37,020 bases of DNA from Segetibacter aerophilus (GCF_007991655.1 NZ_BJYT01000035.1:1-37020), one strand, 5' to 3'. Positions 25,888 through 34,624 are shown, counted from the stretch's first letter. The notes: a model not told the origin generated them from the sequence alone. Program-made: numbers and translations.

Positions 25888-26676
25888 ATGGATTTACAGT
25901 TAAGAGACAAGATTATTATTGTAACAGGTGGAGCAAAAGGTATTGGAGAAGGAATTACAAAAGTCCTCGCAGCGGAGGGGGCAATACCAGTTATTGTTGG
26001 CAGGAGTGCTGAAGACAATAATAATGTAATAAAGGAAGTGGAGGAAAGGGGAGGCAAAGCTTTCCAGGTAGAAGCAGAATTGACGAAGCCTGAGGAATGT
26101 GAAAAAGTGATTACCACTATTGTTGAACAGTTTGGCAGAATAGAAGGGCTTGTAAACAATGCGGGTGTGAATGACGGCATAGGTTTAGAAAAAGGCAGTT
26201 ACGAAGGGTTTATTGCGTCGATGCATCGCAACGTTGTTCATTATTACCTGCTGGCGCATTTCGCACTTCCGCAATTAATTAAGTCAAGGGGGAGCATTGT
26301 AAACATTACGTCTAAAACGGCTGAGACTGGCCAGGGAAATACTTCTGCGTATGCTGCAGCAAACGGTGCCCGAAACGGTTTAACGCGCGAATGGGCCGTA
26401 GAATTATTGAAATATCGAATTCGTGTAAATGCTATTGTTGTGGCCGAAAGCTGGACGCCACAATATGAAACGTGGATTCAGACACTGTCAAATCCTGAAG
26501 AAAAGCTGAAAGAAATTACTTCAAAAATACCTTTCGAAAACAGGATGACTACTCCCGAAGAAATTGCTAACATGGCTGCTTTTCTGTTGTCAGAAAAGTC
26601 TAGCCATACCACGGGCCAGATCATACATGTCGACGGAGGCTATGTGCATCTGGATCGTGCACTTGCCAACGCGTAA
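25888..26676 (+). CDS. SDR-family oxidoreductase, L-fucose dehydrogenase-like, with altered catalytic Lys
   Basis: A 262-aa short-chain dehydrogenase with TGGAKGIG at 13-20, NNAGVND, Ser142 (NITSK) and Tyr155. At the position of the active-site Lys, the motif reads YAAAN instead of YxxxK, so residue 159 is Asn (codon AAC). The region LTREWAVELLKYRIRVNAIVVAESWTPQYE resembles the L-fucose dehydrogenase group, which oxidises L-fucose to its lactone as the first step of the non-phosphorylated pathway. Without Lys the normal proton relay would be impaired, so either this subgroup uses another residue or activity has changed. It is 154 bp after the FAH-family gene and ends shortly before the hexosaminidase gene. 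Confidence 0.82.
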   Translation: MDLQLRDKIIIVTGGAKGIGEGITKVLAAEGAIPVIVGRSAEDNNNVIKEVEERGGKAFQVEAELTKPEECEKVITTIVEQFGRIEGLVNNAGVNDGIGLEKGSYEGFIASMHRNVVHYYLLAHFALPQLIKSRGSIVNITSKTAETGQGNTSAYAAANGARNGLTREWAVELLKYRIRVNAIVVAESWTPQYETWIQTLSNPEEKLKEITSKIPFENRMTTPEEIANMAAFLLSEKSSHTTGQIIHVDGGYVHLDRALANA

Positions 26677-26721
26677 GACTTGTGATAGTTGCTATTTTCT
26701 AAAACCAGAAATGAAATTTCT

Positions 26722-28320
26722 ATGCTGAAATATTTCCTCTTTGTTACTCTTTGTATAGCCATTTCTCCTGCAGTTTCCTGCCAGCGCGTAAGTATCATCC
26801 CTCAGCCTGTAAGTGTACAGGAAGGGCAGGGAGATTTTTTAATCAGTCAGAAAACAATGATTTCTGCGGTGGATAAGGAAGACGTCAAAACAGCCAATTT
26901 TTTCAACGACTACCTGTTCAAAGTATACGGTTTTAAGCTTCCTGTAAATAAGAAAAAAGCAGGAAAATACATCGAAATTGCTACACGAAAATCTACAGCG
27001 GGGCCTACTACCAATACGTATACTCTAAAGGTTACTCCTACAGCAATAAGGCTTAATGGCGATACTTATGATGCATCTTTTTTCGGTGTACAATCTCTAA
27101 TTCAATTGTTGCCGGTGCAGGTAAGTTCTTCGCTCACGGTTCCTGCAGTGACCATTGTCGATTCACCTCGCTTTGCTTACAGGGGAATGCACCTTGATGT
27201 GGGCAGGCATTTCTTTCCTGTTCAATTCGTAAAAAAGTATATTGATTATATCGCGTTGCATAAGATGAATTATTTCCACTGGCACCTGACCGAGGACCAG
27301 GGATGGAGGATTGAAATTAAAAAATATCCTAAGCTCACGGAGATAGGAAGCTGTCGCAATGGAACTATCATCGGTCATAACCCGGGTACAGGTAATGACA
27401 GTATTCGCTATTGCGGATTTTATACACAGGAAGAAATAAAGGATGTAGTGAGTTATGCGACTGACAGGCATATCACGGTTATCCCTGAAATTGAGATGCC
27501 CGGTCATGCTGAGGCTGCCCTCACTTCTTATCCGTTTTTAGGTTGCCCCGGCACGGGCCCTTACCAGGTTCAACAAAGGTGGGGCGTTTTTAAAAATGTG
27601 TTTTGTGCAGGCAAGGACTCTACTTTTCAATTTATACAGGACGTGTTGGATGAAGTGCTAACCCTATTTCCTTCACGCTATATTCATATTGGTGGCGATG
27701 AATGTCCTAAGACAAATTGGAAATCTTGTCCGCTATGCCAGGCGCGTATTAAAGAGCAAGGTCTCAAGGACGAACACGAGCTGCAAAGCTATTTTATACA
27801 AAGAATCGAAAAGTACTTAAACAGCAAAGGCAGGCAGATAATCGGCTGGGATGAAATACTGGAAGGGGGACTTGCACCAAATGCAACCGTAATGAGCTGG
27901 CGCGGAGAAGAAGGTGGAATTGCTGCGGCAAAGCAAAATCATAAAGTAATTATGACGCCCGGATCTTACGTTTACTTTGATCATTCCCAAGTTCAAAAAG
28001 ACGACTCGCTGCACATCGGCGGTTATCTTCCTTTGGAGAAAGTTTATAGCTATGAGCCGGTACCGAAAGAACTAAACGAGGAGCAGGGAAAATACATATT
28101 AGGTGCACAGGCAAATGTGTGGACAGAGTACATGGCCTACCCGAGCAAGATTGAATACATGATTTTTCCAAGGATGAGTGCTTTAAGCGAGGTGCTTTGG
28201 AGTCCTAAGCAAGCCCGAAACTGGAGCAACTTCGAGCCGCGATTACAAAACCAGTTCAAGCGCTACGACCTTTGGAAGGCTAATTATAGTAAAGCTTTTT
28301 TCCAAGGCAAAAGCCAGTAA
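26722..28320 (+). CDS. Secreted beta-N-acetylhexosaminidase (GH20)
   Basis: A roughly 532-aa exported glycosidase. An N-terminal signal (MLKYFLFVTLCIAISPAVSC, possibly a lipoprotein signal) is followed by the GH20 N-terminal alpha/beta domain (about 20-140) and the TIM barrel (about 150-500). Hallmarks are RGMHLDVGRHFFP, MNYFHWHLTEDQGWRIEIKKYP, PEIEMPGHAEAAL and the catalytic pair in HIGGDECPK (Asp326-Glu327), with Trp-rich sequence near the C-terminus. It releases terminal beta-linked GlcNAc or GalNAc from glycans or chitin fragments, using the substrate acetamido group. The longer frame from 26689 adds eleven non-signal residues, so ATG 26722 is chosen. Placement at the end of the fucose-type operon suggests glycan foraging. 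Confidence 0.92.
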   Translation: MLKYFLFVTLCIAISPAVSCQRVSIIPQPVSVQEGQGDFLISQKTMISAVDKEDVKTANFFNDYLFKVYGFKLPVNKKKAGKYIEIATRKSTAGPTTNTYTLKVTPTAIRLNGDTYDASFFGVQSLIQLLPVQVSSSLTVPAVTIVDSPRFAYRGMHLDVGRHFFPVQFVKKYIDYIALHKMNYFHWHLTEDQGWRIEIKKYPKLTEIGSCRNGTIIGHNPGTGNDSIRYCGFYTQEEIKDVVSYATDRHITVIPEIEMPGHAEAALTSYPFLGCPGTGPYQVQQRWGVFKNVFCAGKDSTFQFIQDVLDEVLTLFPSRYIHIGGDECPKTNWKSCPLCQARIKEQGLKDEHELQSYFIQRIEKYLNSKGRQIIGWDEILEGGLAPNATVMSWRGEEGGIAAAKQNHKVIMTPGSYVYFDHSQVQKDDSLHIGGYLPLEKVYSYEPVPKELNEEQGKYILGAQANVWTEYMAYPSKIEYMIFPRMSALSEVLWSPKQARNWSNFEPRLQNQFKRYDLWKANYSKAFFQGKSQ

Positions 28321-28343
28321 GTGGAAACATCGGAAGTCACTAT

Positions 28344-28390
28344 AAGAAAAAGCCTGGTTAGAAAAGAATTTTCTATCCAGGCTTTTTCTT
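28344..28390. terminator. Strong bidirectional terminator
   Basis: AAGAAAAAGCCTGG at 28344-28357 pairs with CCAGGCTTTTTCTT at 28377-28390, and after a single mismatch seven inner pairs (TAGAAAA/TTTTCTA) extend the stem. It lies between the convergent GH20 and DUF4188 genes and can end both transcripts. Confidence 0.9.
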
Positions 28391-28395
28391 ATCCC

Positions 28396-28887
28396 TCAAG
28401 TAAGATTTGGAGGTTGCATGTTTTCCTTTGCTTTGATTCTTCCTCCGGCTAGTTCCAATTTACCTGAAGCTGGTATAAGTTCCCCGACCTTTCCTAAACC
28501 GTAAGGAGGCATGTTGTGATAGATGCATTCGTAATCCCCTGCTCGAACGAGGAACGTTTCATGCCAAATGCCTATAGAGTTGGTACTTCTCACTTTTGTG
28601 TTAAATTCTTTCCAGGCGGGATAGTGAAGACCGCTTCTGTCTTTCGCGTAGGCCTCAAGTTGTTCAAACGATCTCCAGTATTGAATGATTGTTCCAAACT
28701 TTCCTTCCGAGCCTAAAAAACCACTTTCCGGCTTTTGCGAAAGTTCTTTCAACATCTTCGGCATCGACATTACTACATTCAGCCACTTATGCACCATCCG
28801 ATATTTATAGATGCGTAATCCTATCAAAAAAACTACAAAATCGCCTTCTATATTTACCGTCATTCTTTGATTAATAGGAGCTGCCAT
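28396..28887 (-). CDS. DUF4188-family protein
   Basis: A 163-aa soluble protein with the features of DUF4188, relatives of haem-containing aldoxime dehydratases and dimeric alpha/beta-barrel monooxygenases: MTVNIEGDFVVFLIGLRIYKYRMVHKWL, GFLGSEGKFGTIIQYWRSFEQLEAYAKDR, and SIGIWHETFLVRAGDYECIYHNMPPYGLG. The His/Trp/Tyr positions in IWHETF are typical. The reaction of this subgroup is not known to me. ATG 28887 is the only start before the conserved core. It is a single gene, ending at the shared terminator. Confidence 0.85.
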   Translation of the reverse strand: MAAPINQRMTVNIEGDFVVFLIGLRIYKYRMVHKWLNVVMSMPKMLKELSQKPESGFLGSEGKFGTIIQYWRSFEQLEAYAKDRSGLHYPAWKEFNTKVRSTNSIGIWHETFLVRAGDYECIYHNMPPYGLGKVGELIPASGKLELAGGRIKAKENMQPPNLT

Positions 28888-28982
28888 ATCTTGATAATTT
28901 CTACCAAAATAGAAAAAACCAAAACGAGTAACGAATTTTTAGAGGAGGAATTTTAATTACTGGAAGTACGAGATATTCGACA

Positions 28983-29996
28983 CTATTTCGCGGCAGTGTA
29001 GTTTTTCCTGACATTCAGTTTATACCGCATAACCACTTCGTCATTCATGACAACGCTAAGCCATTTGTCAGCATCCGAAGAAGGGATGTAAGTATATCTT
29101 ACCTTATCGCCAGAAATAACTGCGGTATTTTTGAAGATATCATGAGTTGCAGTAGCAATTACGGCAGAGTCTACAAAGGCAGTATCAAGCACCATCATAT
29201 TTTTCTTGTCGCTCGATGTTTCCAGCTCAAACCGTAAAGTATCTCCTTCTGCCGCCTCAATCACTCCTGCCCCTGGTGTAAAAGACCGTACATTAAATTT
29301 TAGAAAACCATGGGTTTTAAAAGGCGAACTACGAAACTCACTTCTATAAGGTGGCTCAGACAAAAGCGTCCAATGGAGGTCTTCAGGATAATGGTCCCGT
29401 GCAAATTCCTGTGCGGGAGTTAAAAAGTAGTGATTGTTGTAAGACTGTATAAAATCGTTGGAGCTATATGTTAGATGACCACTTGCCCACGTTGGATCAA
29501 GCAATTGCCAGGTGCTGTCTAAGTAAACGGCATTCCAGCGGTGATTCGAACCAAATTTTCCTCTTCCTACATTTGTTGATGCATACCCAGTAATCACTTC
29601 AGACTTGATACCCGAGTAGTCGCACAACGTTTTGAACAAACGGGCATATCCATCGCAAAAAGCAATTCTTCTGTTTAAAACATCAATAGCTACTCTTTCA
29701 CTTAACGACTTAAGCGCAGCGGTGTCATCATCATCAAGCAGGTGTGCGGTAGAAGGGTTGTGAGTGGCGTTGTAAAAAGGCCGAACGTTGTAAGTGATGT
29801 TTTCTGTAATCCAGCGAAAAATGGAAGTAACCTTTTCGCGATCCGTTTTATAATCGGCAGTAAGCTGGCGGGCAAGGGAGTCGGGGGTTAAAACAAATTC
29901 AGCCCTTTTATTAACGGTATGCAAATTCTTCGTTGAATACTGGGCGAGAGCAGACAACGGTAACAATGCAACAATCAATCTTACCAGCAATTTCAT
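28983..29996 (-). CDS. Secreted transglutaminase-like (papain-fold) protein
   Basis: A 337-aa protein with a signal peptide (MKLLVRLIVALLPLSALAQ) and a transglutaminase-like core at about 45-200. The catalytic triad is visible as Cys in RIAFCDGYARLF, His in NHRWNAVYL and Asp in LLDPTWASGH. A beta-rich region of about 110 residues follows (GVIEAAEGDTLRFELETSSDKK). Bacterial members are mostly peptidases or cross-linking enzymes acting on peptides of the envelope; the substrate here is unknown. The combination with a C-terminal sandwich is common in Bacteroidota periplasmic proteins. It is followed at some distance by a terminator shared with the SGNH gene region. Confidence 0.88.
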   Translation of the reverse strand: MKLLVRLIVALLPLSALAQYSTKNLHTVNKRAEFVLTPDSLARQLTADYKTDREKVTSIFRWITENITYNVRPFYNATHNPSTAHLLDDDDTAALKSLSERVAIDVLNRRIAFCDGYARLFKTLCDYSGIKSEVITGYASTNVGRGKFGSNHRWNAVYLDSTWQLLDPTWASGHLTYSSNDFIQSYNNHYFLTPAQEFARDHYPEDLHWTLLSEPPYRSEFRSSPFKTHGFLKFNVRSFTPGAGVIEAAEGDTLRFELETSSDKKNMMVLDTAFVDSAVIATATHDIFKNTAVISGDKVRYTYIPSSDADKWLSVVMNDEVVMRYKLNVRKNYTAAK

Positions 29997-30101
29997 ACGA
30001 CTAAATAATTAGCAAAAATCTTAATACAAACTGTAACTACCTACCCAAAAATTGTCAATTCCAGTAGTTTAACAGTTTCTAATGCCTTTATTAAATTTAG
30101 C

Positions 30102-30146
30102 AAAAAAACAAACAGGGCAACGATTGCTGCCCTGTTTGTTTTTTTA
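30102..30146. terminator. Rho-independent terminator with A/T flanks
   Basis: AAACAAACAGGGC (ending 30118) pairs with GCCCTGTTTGT (30129 on), with an extra A-T pair and a loop around CGATTG, flanked by A-runs on the left and T-runs on the right. Between two minus-strand genes, it most likely ends the SGNH hydrolase transcript, about 110 bp past that gene's stop. Confidence 0.75.
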
Positions 30147-30185
30147 ATTTTTTTGTAGCCGGCTTATGCCCGCTCCCGAACTTTT

Positions 30186-30205
30186 GTTGTGTCACTCACT
30201 GCGAC
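30186..30205 (+). repeat. Dispersed 20-bp intergenic repeat, copy 3
   Basis: GTTGTGTCACTCACTGCGAC in plus orientation, 45 bp beyond the terminator at 30102-30146. The first 15 bases equal those of the copy at 25784. Confidence 0.5.
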
Positions 30206-30254
30206 AGTTAGTTCTTTTTTGACCTTTTTATAAAATCTGACTTATTGCTCGTTT

Positions 30255-30932
30255 TTACTTCAAACCTAAACCTTCCATCATTCTTTCAGCAACGAAGGTG
30301 TTTCCTTTTTCATTTAAGTGAACGCGGTCGGTAGTAAGTATTCCTGACTCTCTGTTTTCAGTGTTGTTCTTCAGGTTATAATCACGAAAATCAGTTCTTA
30401 AGTCGATCAATTTGCAGTTGTTGGCTTTTGCCAGTTTCCTGATAATATTGCTATAATTGTTTAAATCTCCATCCTGCTGATTTGAGTAATCTGTCTTCTC
30501 GCCAATCGTTGAAGGGGTGCACAAAACCAGCTGAATATTTTTTGCCTGGAACTTCTTGATGATGGCTGTATAAAATTTTTCGAACTTGTCTGCATCTGTT
30601 CCCGTGCCTGACGATGCTTTGTGCCAAACGTCGTTTACGCCTACCCAAATCACTACTACATCGGGGTTTTTTGCAAGTACATCATCGTCCATTCTTAAAT
30701 AGAGATCATAGACTTTGTTGCCTCCAATACCTGCACCCATTAGTTCGTACTGAGCTGCTGTTCCTTTTTGCTGCAGCATCTCCTGCATCTTTGTGATGAA
30801 GCCGGTCTTACCAACGCCTGCCTGCGTAATTGAATCTCCGAAAAATACAATTCGTGTCTTTTTTTGTTTCATCATAGACATAGCTGTTACACCTAAAATT
30901 GCGAGAAGAAAAGTGCGGGAAAGAAATTTCAT
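30255..30932 (-). CDS. SGNH/GDSL hydrolase family esterase
   Basis: A 225-aa protein with a hydrophobic N-terminal signal (KFLSRTFLLAILGVTAMSM). The SGNH blocks are in order: FFGDSITQ with the nucleophile Ser, GAGIGGNKV with the oxyanion Gly, GVNDVW with Asn, and TDRVHLNEKG with the Asp/His pair. The family hydrolyses esters of lipids, sugars or cell-wall acetyl groups; the platelet-activating-factor acetylhydrolase-like subgroup is the nearest look. Envelope location fits nearby glycosidases, and removal of O-acetyl groups from glycans is plausible but not shown. It follows a divergent or separate promoter near 30933-31100. Confidence 0.9.
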   Translation of the reverse strand: MKFLSRTFLLAILGVTAMSMMKQKKTRIVFFGDSITQAGVGKTGFITKMQEMLQQKGTAAQYELMGAGIGGNKVYDLYLRMDDDVLAKNPDVVVIWVGVNDVWHKASSGTGTDADKFEKFYTAIIKKFQAKNIQLVLCTPSTIGEKTDYSNQQDGDLNNYSNIIRKLAKANNCKLIDLRTDFRDYNLKNNTENRESGILTTDRVHLNEKGNTFVAERMMEGLGLK

Positions 30933-31109
30933 AAAGCGTGTTGTTTTTAGAACCCGATAAAGTTATATAAGATAGAAGTTGGGTGAAAAAAAATCTCATT
31001 AAGTGTTGGCTGGATAAGTTGACTTACACAGGCTGCATGTGTAAACCTTTCTGTTGTTGTTACCATGTTTTATAAACACACGCAACGGAAAGCTGCTATA
31101 AAAGATGGT

Positions 31110-31129
31110 GTACAAGTGTGTGACACAAC
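31110..31129 (-). repeat. Dispersed 20-bp intergenic repeat, copy 4
   Basis: Reverse-strand GTTGTGTCACACACTTGTAC in the 245-bp gap between the SGNH and GHL10 genes. It combines the left half of copies 2 and 3 with the right half of copy 1. Confidence 0.6.
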
Positions 31130-31177
31130 CGGAGAAGCAATGGAAGACCACTGCCCGTTACCACAATAGCACTTTCT

Positions 31178-32656
31178 CTATTTCAGTTTCACCCATTCGC
31201 TTACGTTGTTGTTTCGATCGATGGAAGAAATGAAAACCTTTTCCCTGTCTTTAGTGGGGATGTTATCAAGGTTTAAATCAATTGTTTTGTCTGCAACAAT
31301 TATCTGAACGAGGGTAGCATTGTTGACTGTTTCGTCTTCATTGCGAGGGAGTGCATAAATAGCAAATCCTTTGATTGGCTCTGCGCCACGATAATAGATC
31401 CTGAACTCGTCTCGCTTCAACTTATCGAACAAGGGAGCAAGCGGTGGAATGCTGTCTATCCAATGCATTGGAGGAACGAGCGCGGGGTATTTATAATAGT
31501 TATTTCTAAGGGAGTCGTTCCAACCATTTGGATTTTTTGAAAACGTAGCACTGCTAAAATAAACACTGCCTTGTGCAATACCATTTGCCCGAATCGCCTT
31601 TATCTGGTTAGGTAATTCTGTTCTTTTATGCCAAGCAAGGCTTTTGGGTTCCAGCGCCCGGTAAATTCCCTGTCCGATAAACAATTGTGTGTCAAAAGAA
31701 TTGTTGGCCCACCAATCCAGGAGCATGTAAAACCCCACGTAAGGATGAGTCGTTTCCCAATACAATTGAGGCACTACATAATCGATCCAACCGTTTTGTA
31801 GCCACAACAAAATGTCGGCGTATAAATCGTCGTAGTTGGTAACGCCTGCTTTCGAATCGCTGCCGCGGGGATCAGTTCTTTTGTTTCGCCAAACACCGAA
31901 CGGGCTAATACCAAACTTCACCCTGGGATTAGCGCTTTTAATAGTTTTTCCAAGCATGACTATGATGGAATCGACGTTGCTTCTGCGCCAGTCTTCTTTG
32001 GCCATTCCATTGCCATATTTTGCAAAACTTCCTGCATCAGGAAACTCTTTGCCCGGGATGCGGTACGGATAAAAGTAGTCGTCGAAATGAATGGCATCGA
32101 GGTCGTATCGTTCCACCAAATCTCTTACAACTTTGTTCACATGGTCACGAACTTCCGGCAGTCCCGGATCGAAGTATTTAGTACTTCCATAAGTAAGAAA
32201 CCACTGTGGAAATAACTTGGTAACGTGCGTCGGCGAGATCGAAGAACGATTAACATTGAAGACCGCGCGGTAAGGGTTCATCCACGCATGAAACTCCATA
32301 GCACGTTTATGCGTTTCTTCAATCATGAACTGTAAAGGGTCATAGTAAGGAGATGGCTCCTGGCCTTGTTTGCCTGTTAAGTATTCGCTCCAGGGTTCAA
32401 AACGTGAGGGATAAAAAGCGTCGGCAACGGGGCGGATTTGCATGACCACAGCATTCATACCATTGCGCTGATGCATGTCGAGCAAGCGGGTAAATTCTTC
32501 TTTTTGCTGCTCTACAGGCAATCCTTTCCTGCTTGGCCAGTCGATGTTGTCAACTGTTGCAATCCATACTGCCCTGAACTCGTAATGTGGTGATTTTTGT
32601 GCTAATGAAATAATGGAAAAAAAGGTTGAAAGTACCGTAACAATAAAACTCCTCAT
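31178..32656 (-). CDS. GHL10-family glycoside hydrolase (DUF187, YngK-like)
   Basis: A 492-aa secreted protein (signal peptide MRSFIVTVLSTFFSIISLAQ). The TIM barrel starts with EFRAVWIATVDNIDWPSRKGL and contains GMNAVVMQIRPVADAFYPSRFEPWSEYLTG, EFHAWMNPYRAVF, YDLDAIHFDDYFYPYRIPG and VKFGISPFGVWRN, all typical of the GHL10 family. A beta-sandwich tail of about 90 residues follows (RIYYRGAEPIKGFAIYAL). Members are thought to cleave glycosidic bonds in cell-wall or exopolysaccharide material, but defined substrates are few. The gene stands alone between the repeat copy 4 and the MarR gene, which lies 40 bp upstream on the same strand and may share its transcript. Confidence 0.9.
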   Translation of the reverse strand: MRSFIVTVLSTFFSIISLAQKSPHYEFRAVWIATVDNIDWPSRKGLPVEQQKEEFTRLLDMHQRNGMNAVVMQIRPVADAFYPSRFEPWSEYLTGKQGQEPSPYYDPLQFMIEETHKRAMEFHAWMNPYRAVFNVNRSSISPTHVTKLFPQWFLTYGSTKYFDPGLPEVRDHVNKVVRDLVERYDLDAIHFDDYFYPYRIPGKEFPDAGSFAKYGNGMAKEDWRRSNVDSIIVMLGKTIKSANPRVKFGISPFGVWRNKRTDPRGSDSKAGVTNYDDLYADILLWLQNGWIDYVVPQLYWETTHPYVGFYMLLDWWANNSFDTQLFIGQGIYRALEPKSLAWHKRTELPNQIKAIRANGIAQGSVYFSSATFSKNPNGWNDSLRNNYYKYPALVPPMHWIDSIPPLAPLFDKLKRDEFRIYYRGAEPIKGFAIYALPRNEDETVNNATLVQIIVADKTIDLNLDNIPTKDREKVFISSIDRNNNVSEWVKLK

Positions 32657-32695
32657 GCGCTCTTACTATTTTTTAAATGTTGAAACAAAGCCCTG

Positions 32696-33148
32696 CTATT
32701 TTTTTTCTCTCATCTTGTCCAACAACACATTAAGGGAGTCTGTTTCGGGGTCGCTGAGGTTAGAAATGATAGAATCAAGCTCATCTGTTTTTTTATCCAG
32801 CTTTTGCAAAAGTTGAGCCCCCGTGTCGCTGATGGTTACATCCACCAGCCTTTTATCGTAAGAGCAAATCTGTTTATTTACCAGTTTTTTCTTTAACAAG
32901 CGCTCCACTATACGACTTGTATCGCTCATTCTATCCATCATACGTTCTCTGATCTTAAGCGTAGAAAGGGGTGTATCGCTGGTTTGAAGGATGCGGAGAA
33001 TGTTATATTGTTGAGGAGTAATATCGTCAGCTTCTAAAAATTTTTTTAATCTTTCAGAGATCCAGTTTGAGGTAAATAAAACATTCACCAAAGCTTTGTG
33101 CCTGTGGCTGCGAAAATAGGTTTGTGGAATTTCTTTTTCGATGCCCAT
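32696..33148 (-). CDS. MarR-family transcriptional regulator
   Basis: A 150-aa winged-helix regulator: an N-terminal dimer helix, ITPQQYNILRILQTSDTPLSTLKIRERM, the recognition helix with MSDTSRIVERLLKKKLV, the wing NKQICSYDKRLVDVTISDTGAQLLQ, and a C-terminal dimer helix. Such repressors release DNA on binding small aromatic compounds or on oxidation. It is read in the same direction as the GHL10 gene 40 bp downstream, and 63 bp after the radical SAM gene, so its target could be one of these genes. One Cys (QIC) lies in the wing region. Effector unknown. Confidence 0.9.
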   Translation of the reverse strand: MGIEKEIPQTYFRSHRHKALVNVLFTSNWISERLKKFLEADDITPQQYNILRILQTSDTPLSTLKIRERMMDRMSDTSRIVERLLKKKLVNKQICSYDKRLVDVTISDTGAQLLQKLDKKTDELDSIISNLSDPETDSLNVLLDKMREKK

Positions 33149-33210
33149 TCTTACTTGTTTTGAAGGTCGTGTTGTTGAAGATAGGTAAAATTGTAATAAT
33201 CAAAACAACC

Positions 33211-34242
33211 TCAGTCTTCCCACACTTTTAAACCTTCGCTACAGTTTGCACAAATATCAATGTTTTTTCGGCTGGTCATTATTTCCTTTCGGAACTGTTT
33301 ATAGTTGTCGTTGTTCCAGACTTCTTTAAAGGTTTGCACTTGTAAATTGCCGAGGCGATGTGCAGCATCCTTATCAAAGCAACAAGGGACTACAAGTCCA
33401 TCCCATGAGATTACATTGCCTTGCCATAGTTTCCAGCAGTGATTACCCAGTCCACTTTTCGACTTCATTTTTCCGTCTTTACCTTTACGATAACGGCTGT
33501 ATTTCTCTATTGATGGAATTAGGTTGTTTGGGTCGTTTTCATAGTCATACACCTGCGCTGTCTTAAACCGCACCTGGTCAACACCAATTTCCTTTGCCAG
33601 TTGTTTAATCTCTTCGATCTGGTGTTCATTGTGCTTAACCACTAAAAACTGGAAGAACACAAACGGCTTTTTACTGTTCAACTCTTTTTTCCACTTCACT
33701 ATGTTCTTTGCGCCTTGCATTACTTTCTCCAGGTTACCACCAACTCTGTATTGCTTATAAACATCCTGGGTAGTTCCATCGATTGAAATGATTAAACGAT
33801 CAAGGCCGCTCTCGACGGTTTTTTTTGCGTTAGCATCAGTAAGGTAATGGGCGTTTGTGCTGGTGGCTGTATAGATGCCTTTGTCGGTTGCGTATTTCAC
33901 CATATCCAAAAACTCGGTGTTCAGATAGGGTTCGCCTTGGAAATAAAATATGAGGTAAGTAAGCTCTTTGTAAATGTCATCAATAGTGCGTCGGAAGAAG
34001 TCTTTTTTAAGCATCCCGGTAGGGCGGGTAAAAGCTCTTAGTCCGCTTGGACATTCAGGGCAACGAAGGTTACAGGAAGTAGTGGGTTCGAATGAAACCG
34101 AGATTGGATAGCCCCACTGTATTGGCCTGCCCAAAATTCTGCTAAGGCGGTAACTCGACCAAACTTTCAATGCATTCCAACCACGTGCAGGAGTAATTTT
34201 AGATATTAAATTTAAACTGTCATTGAGATTGAAATAAGGCAT
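33211..34242 (-). CDS. Radical SAM protein with SPASM-type C-terminal domain
   Basis: A 343-aa cytoplasmic enzyme. The 4Fe-4S motif CNLRCPEC has Cys57, Cys61 and Cys64, and the radical SAM barrel includes the GEPYLN loop and IISIDGTTQDVYKQYR. The C-terminal part has extra Cys residues (NHCWKLW, VVPCCFD, DICANC) of a SPASM/twitch cluster domain. Such proteins modify peptides or other molecules by radical chemistry with a second iron-sulfur cluster. No precursor peptide or partner gene is recognised next to it. The N-terminus before the Cys motif (about 50 residues) is helical and has no signal. Substrate unknown. Confidence 0.9.
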   Translation of the reverse strand: MPYFNLNDSLNLISKITPARGWNALKVWSSYRLSRILGRPIQWGYPISVSFEPTTSCNLRCPECPSGLRAFTRPTGMLKKDFFRRTIDDIYKELTYLIFYFQGEPYLNTEFLDMVKYATDKGIYTATSTNAHYLTDANAKKTVESGLDRLIISIDGTTQDVYKQYRVGGNLEKVMQGAKNIVKWKKELNSKKPFVFFQFLVVKHNEHQIEEIKQLAKEIGVDQVRFKTAQVYDYENDPNNLIPSIEKYSRYRKGKDGKMKSKSGLGNHCWKLWQGNVISWDGLVVPCCFDKDAAHRLGNLQVQTFKEVWNNDNYKQFRKEIMTSRKNIDICANCSEGLKVWED

Positions 34243-34624
34243 GGTGTAAAATTAAAGCTTGTAAGTGTATTGGAATGGTAAAATTTCATCCTTTCGCAAG
34301 CGCTGATACGTAGGTGTAGGTCTGTGTCAGAACGAAGCAGTCTATTTTTTTTGTTAGCCGCGCTTAACACCGTTATTCTACATTGTTGCGTCGCACACTT
34401 GTGCTTGTATAAATTTTGGCTGCGGTAGAAAAAGCACTCGTTTTCATTGAAAGCGTGAAAGCGGCAATAGCACAACAAAGCATGCGAAAGCTGACCAGAG
34501 ATATGACTTTAAACGGAGCGTCGCAAGCAAAGCCGCATAGAATACTTATGCCGGCTACCTTAAAGTTTTCATTTTTACTTCACACATTATTGGTCATATT
34601 TGTTGTTGCAGATGCTGCTGTGCT
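34243..34624. other. Intergenic region with repeat copy 5
   Basis: About 380 bp between the divergent radical SAM and GH25 genes. It carries the 20-bp repeat at 34385-34404. An apparent 95-codon frame starting at 34416 overlaps the GH25 start in another frame and has no protein-like features, so it is not called. No promoter pair was identified with confidence. Confidence 0.4.
34385..34404 (+). repeat. Dispersed 20-bp intergenic repeat, copy 5
   Basis: GTTGCGTCGCACACTTGTGC, differing from copy 1 at one position near the end. Located between divergent genes. Confidence 0.6.
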
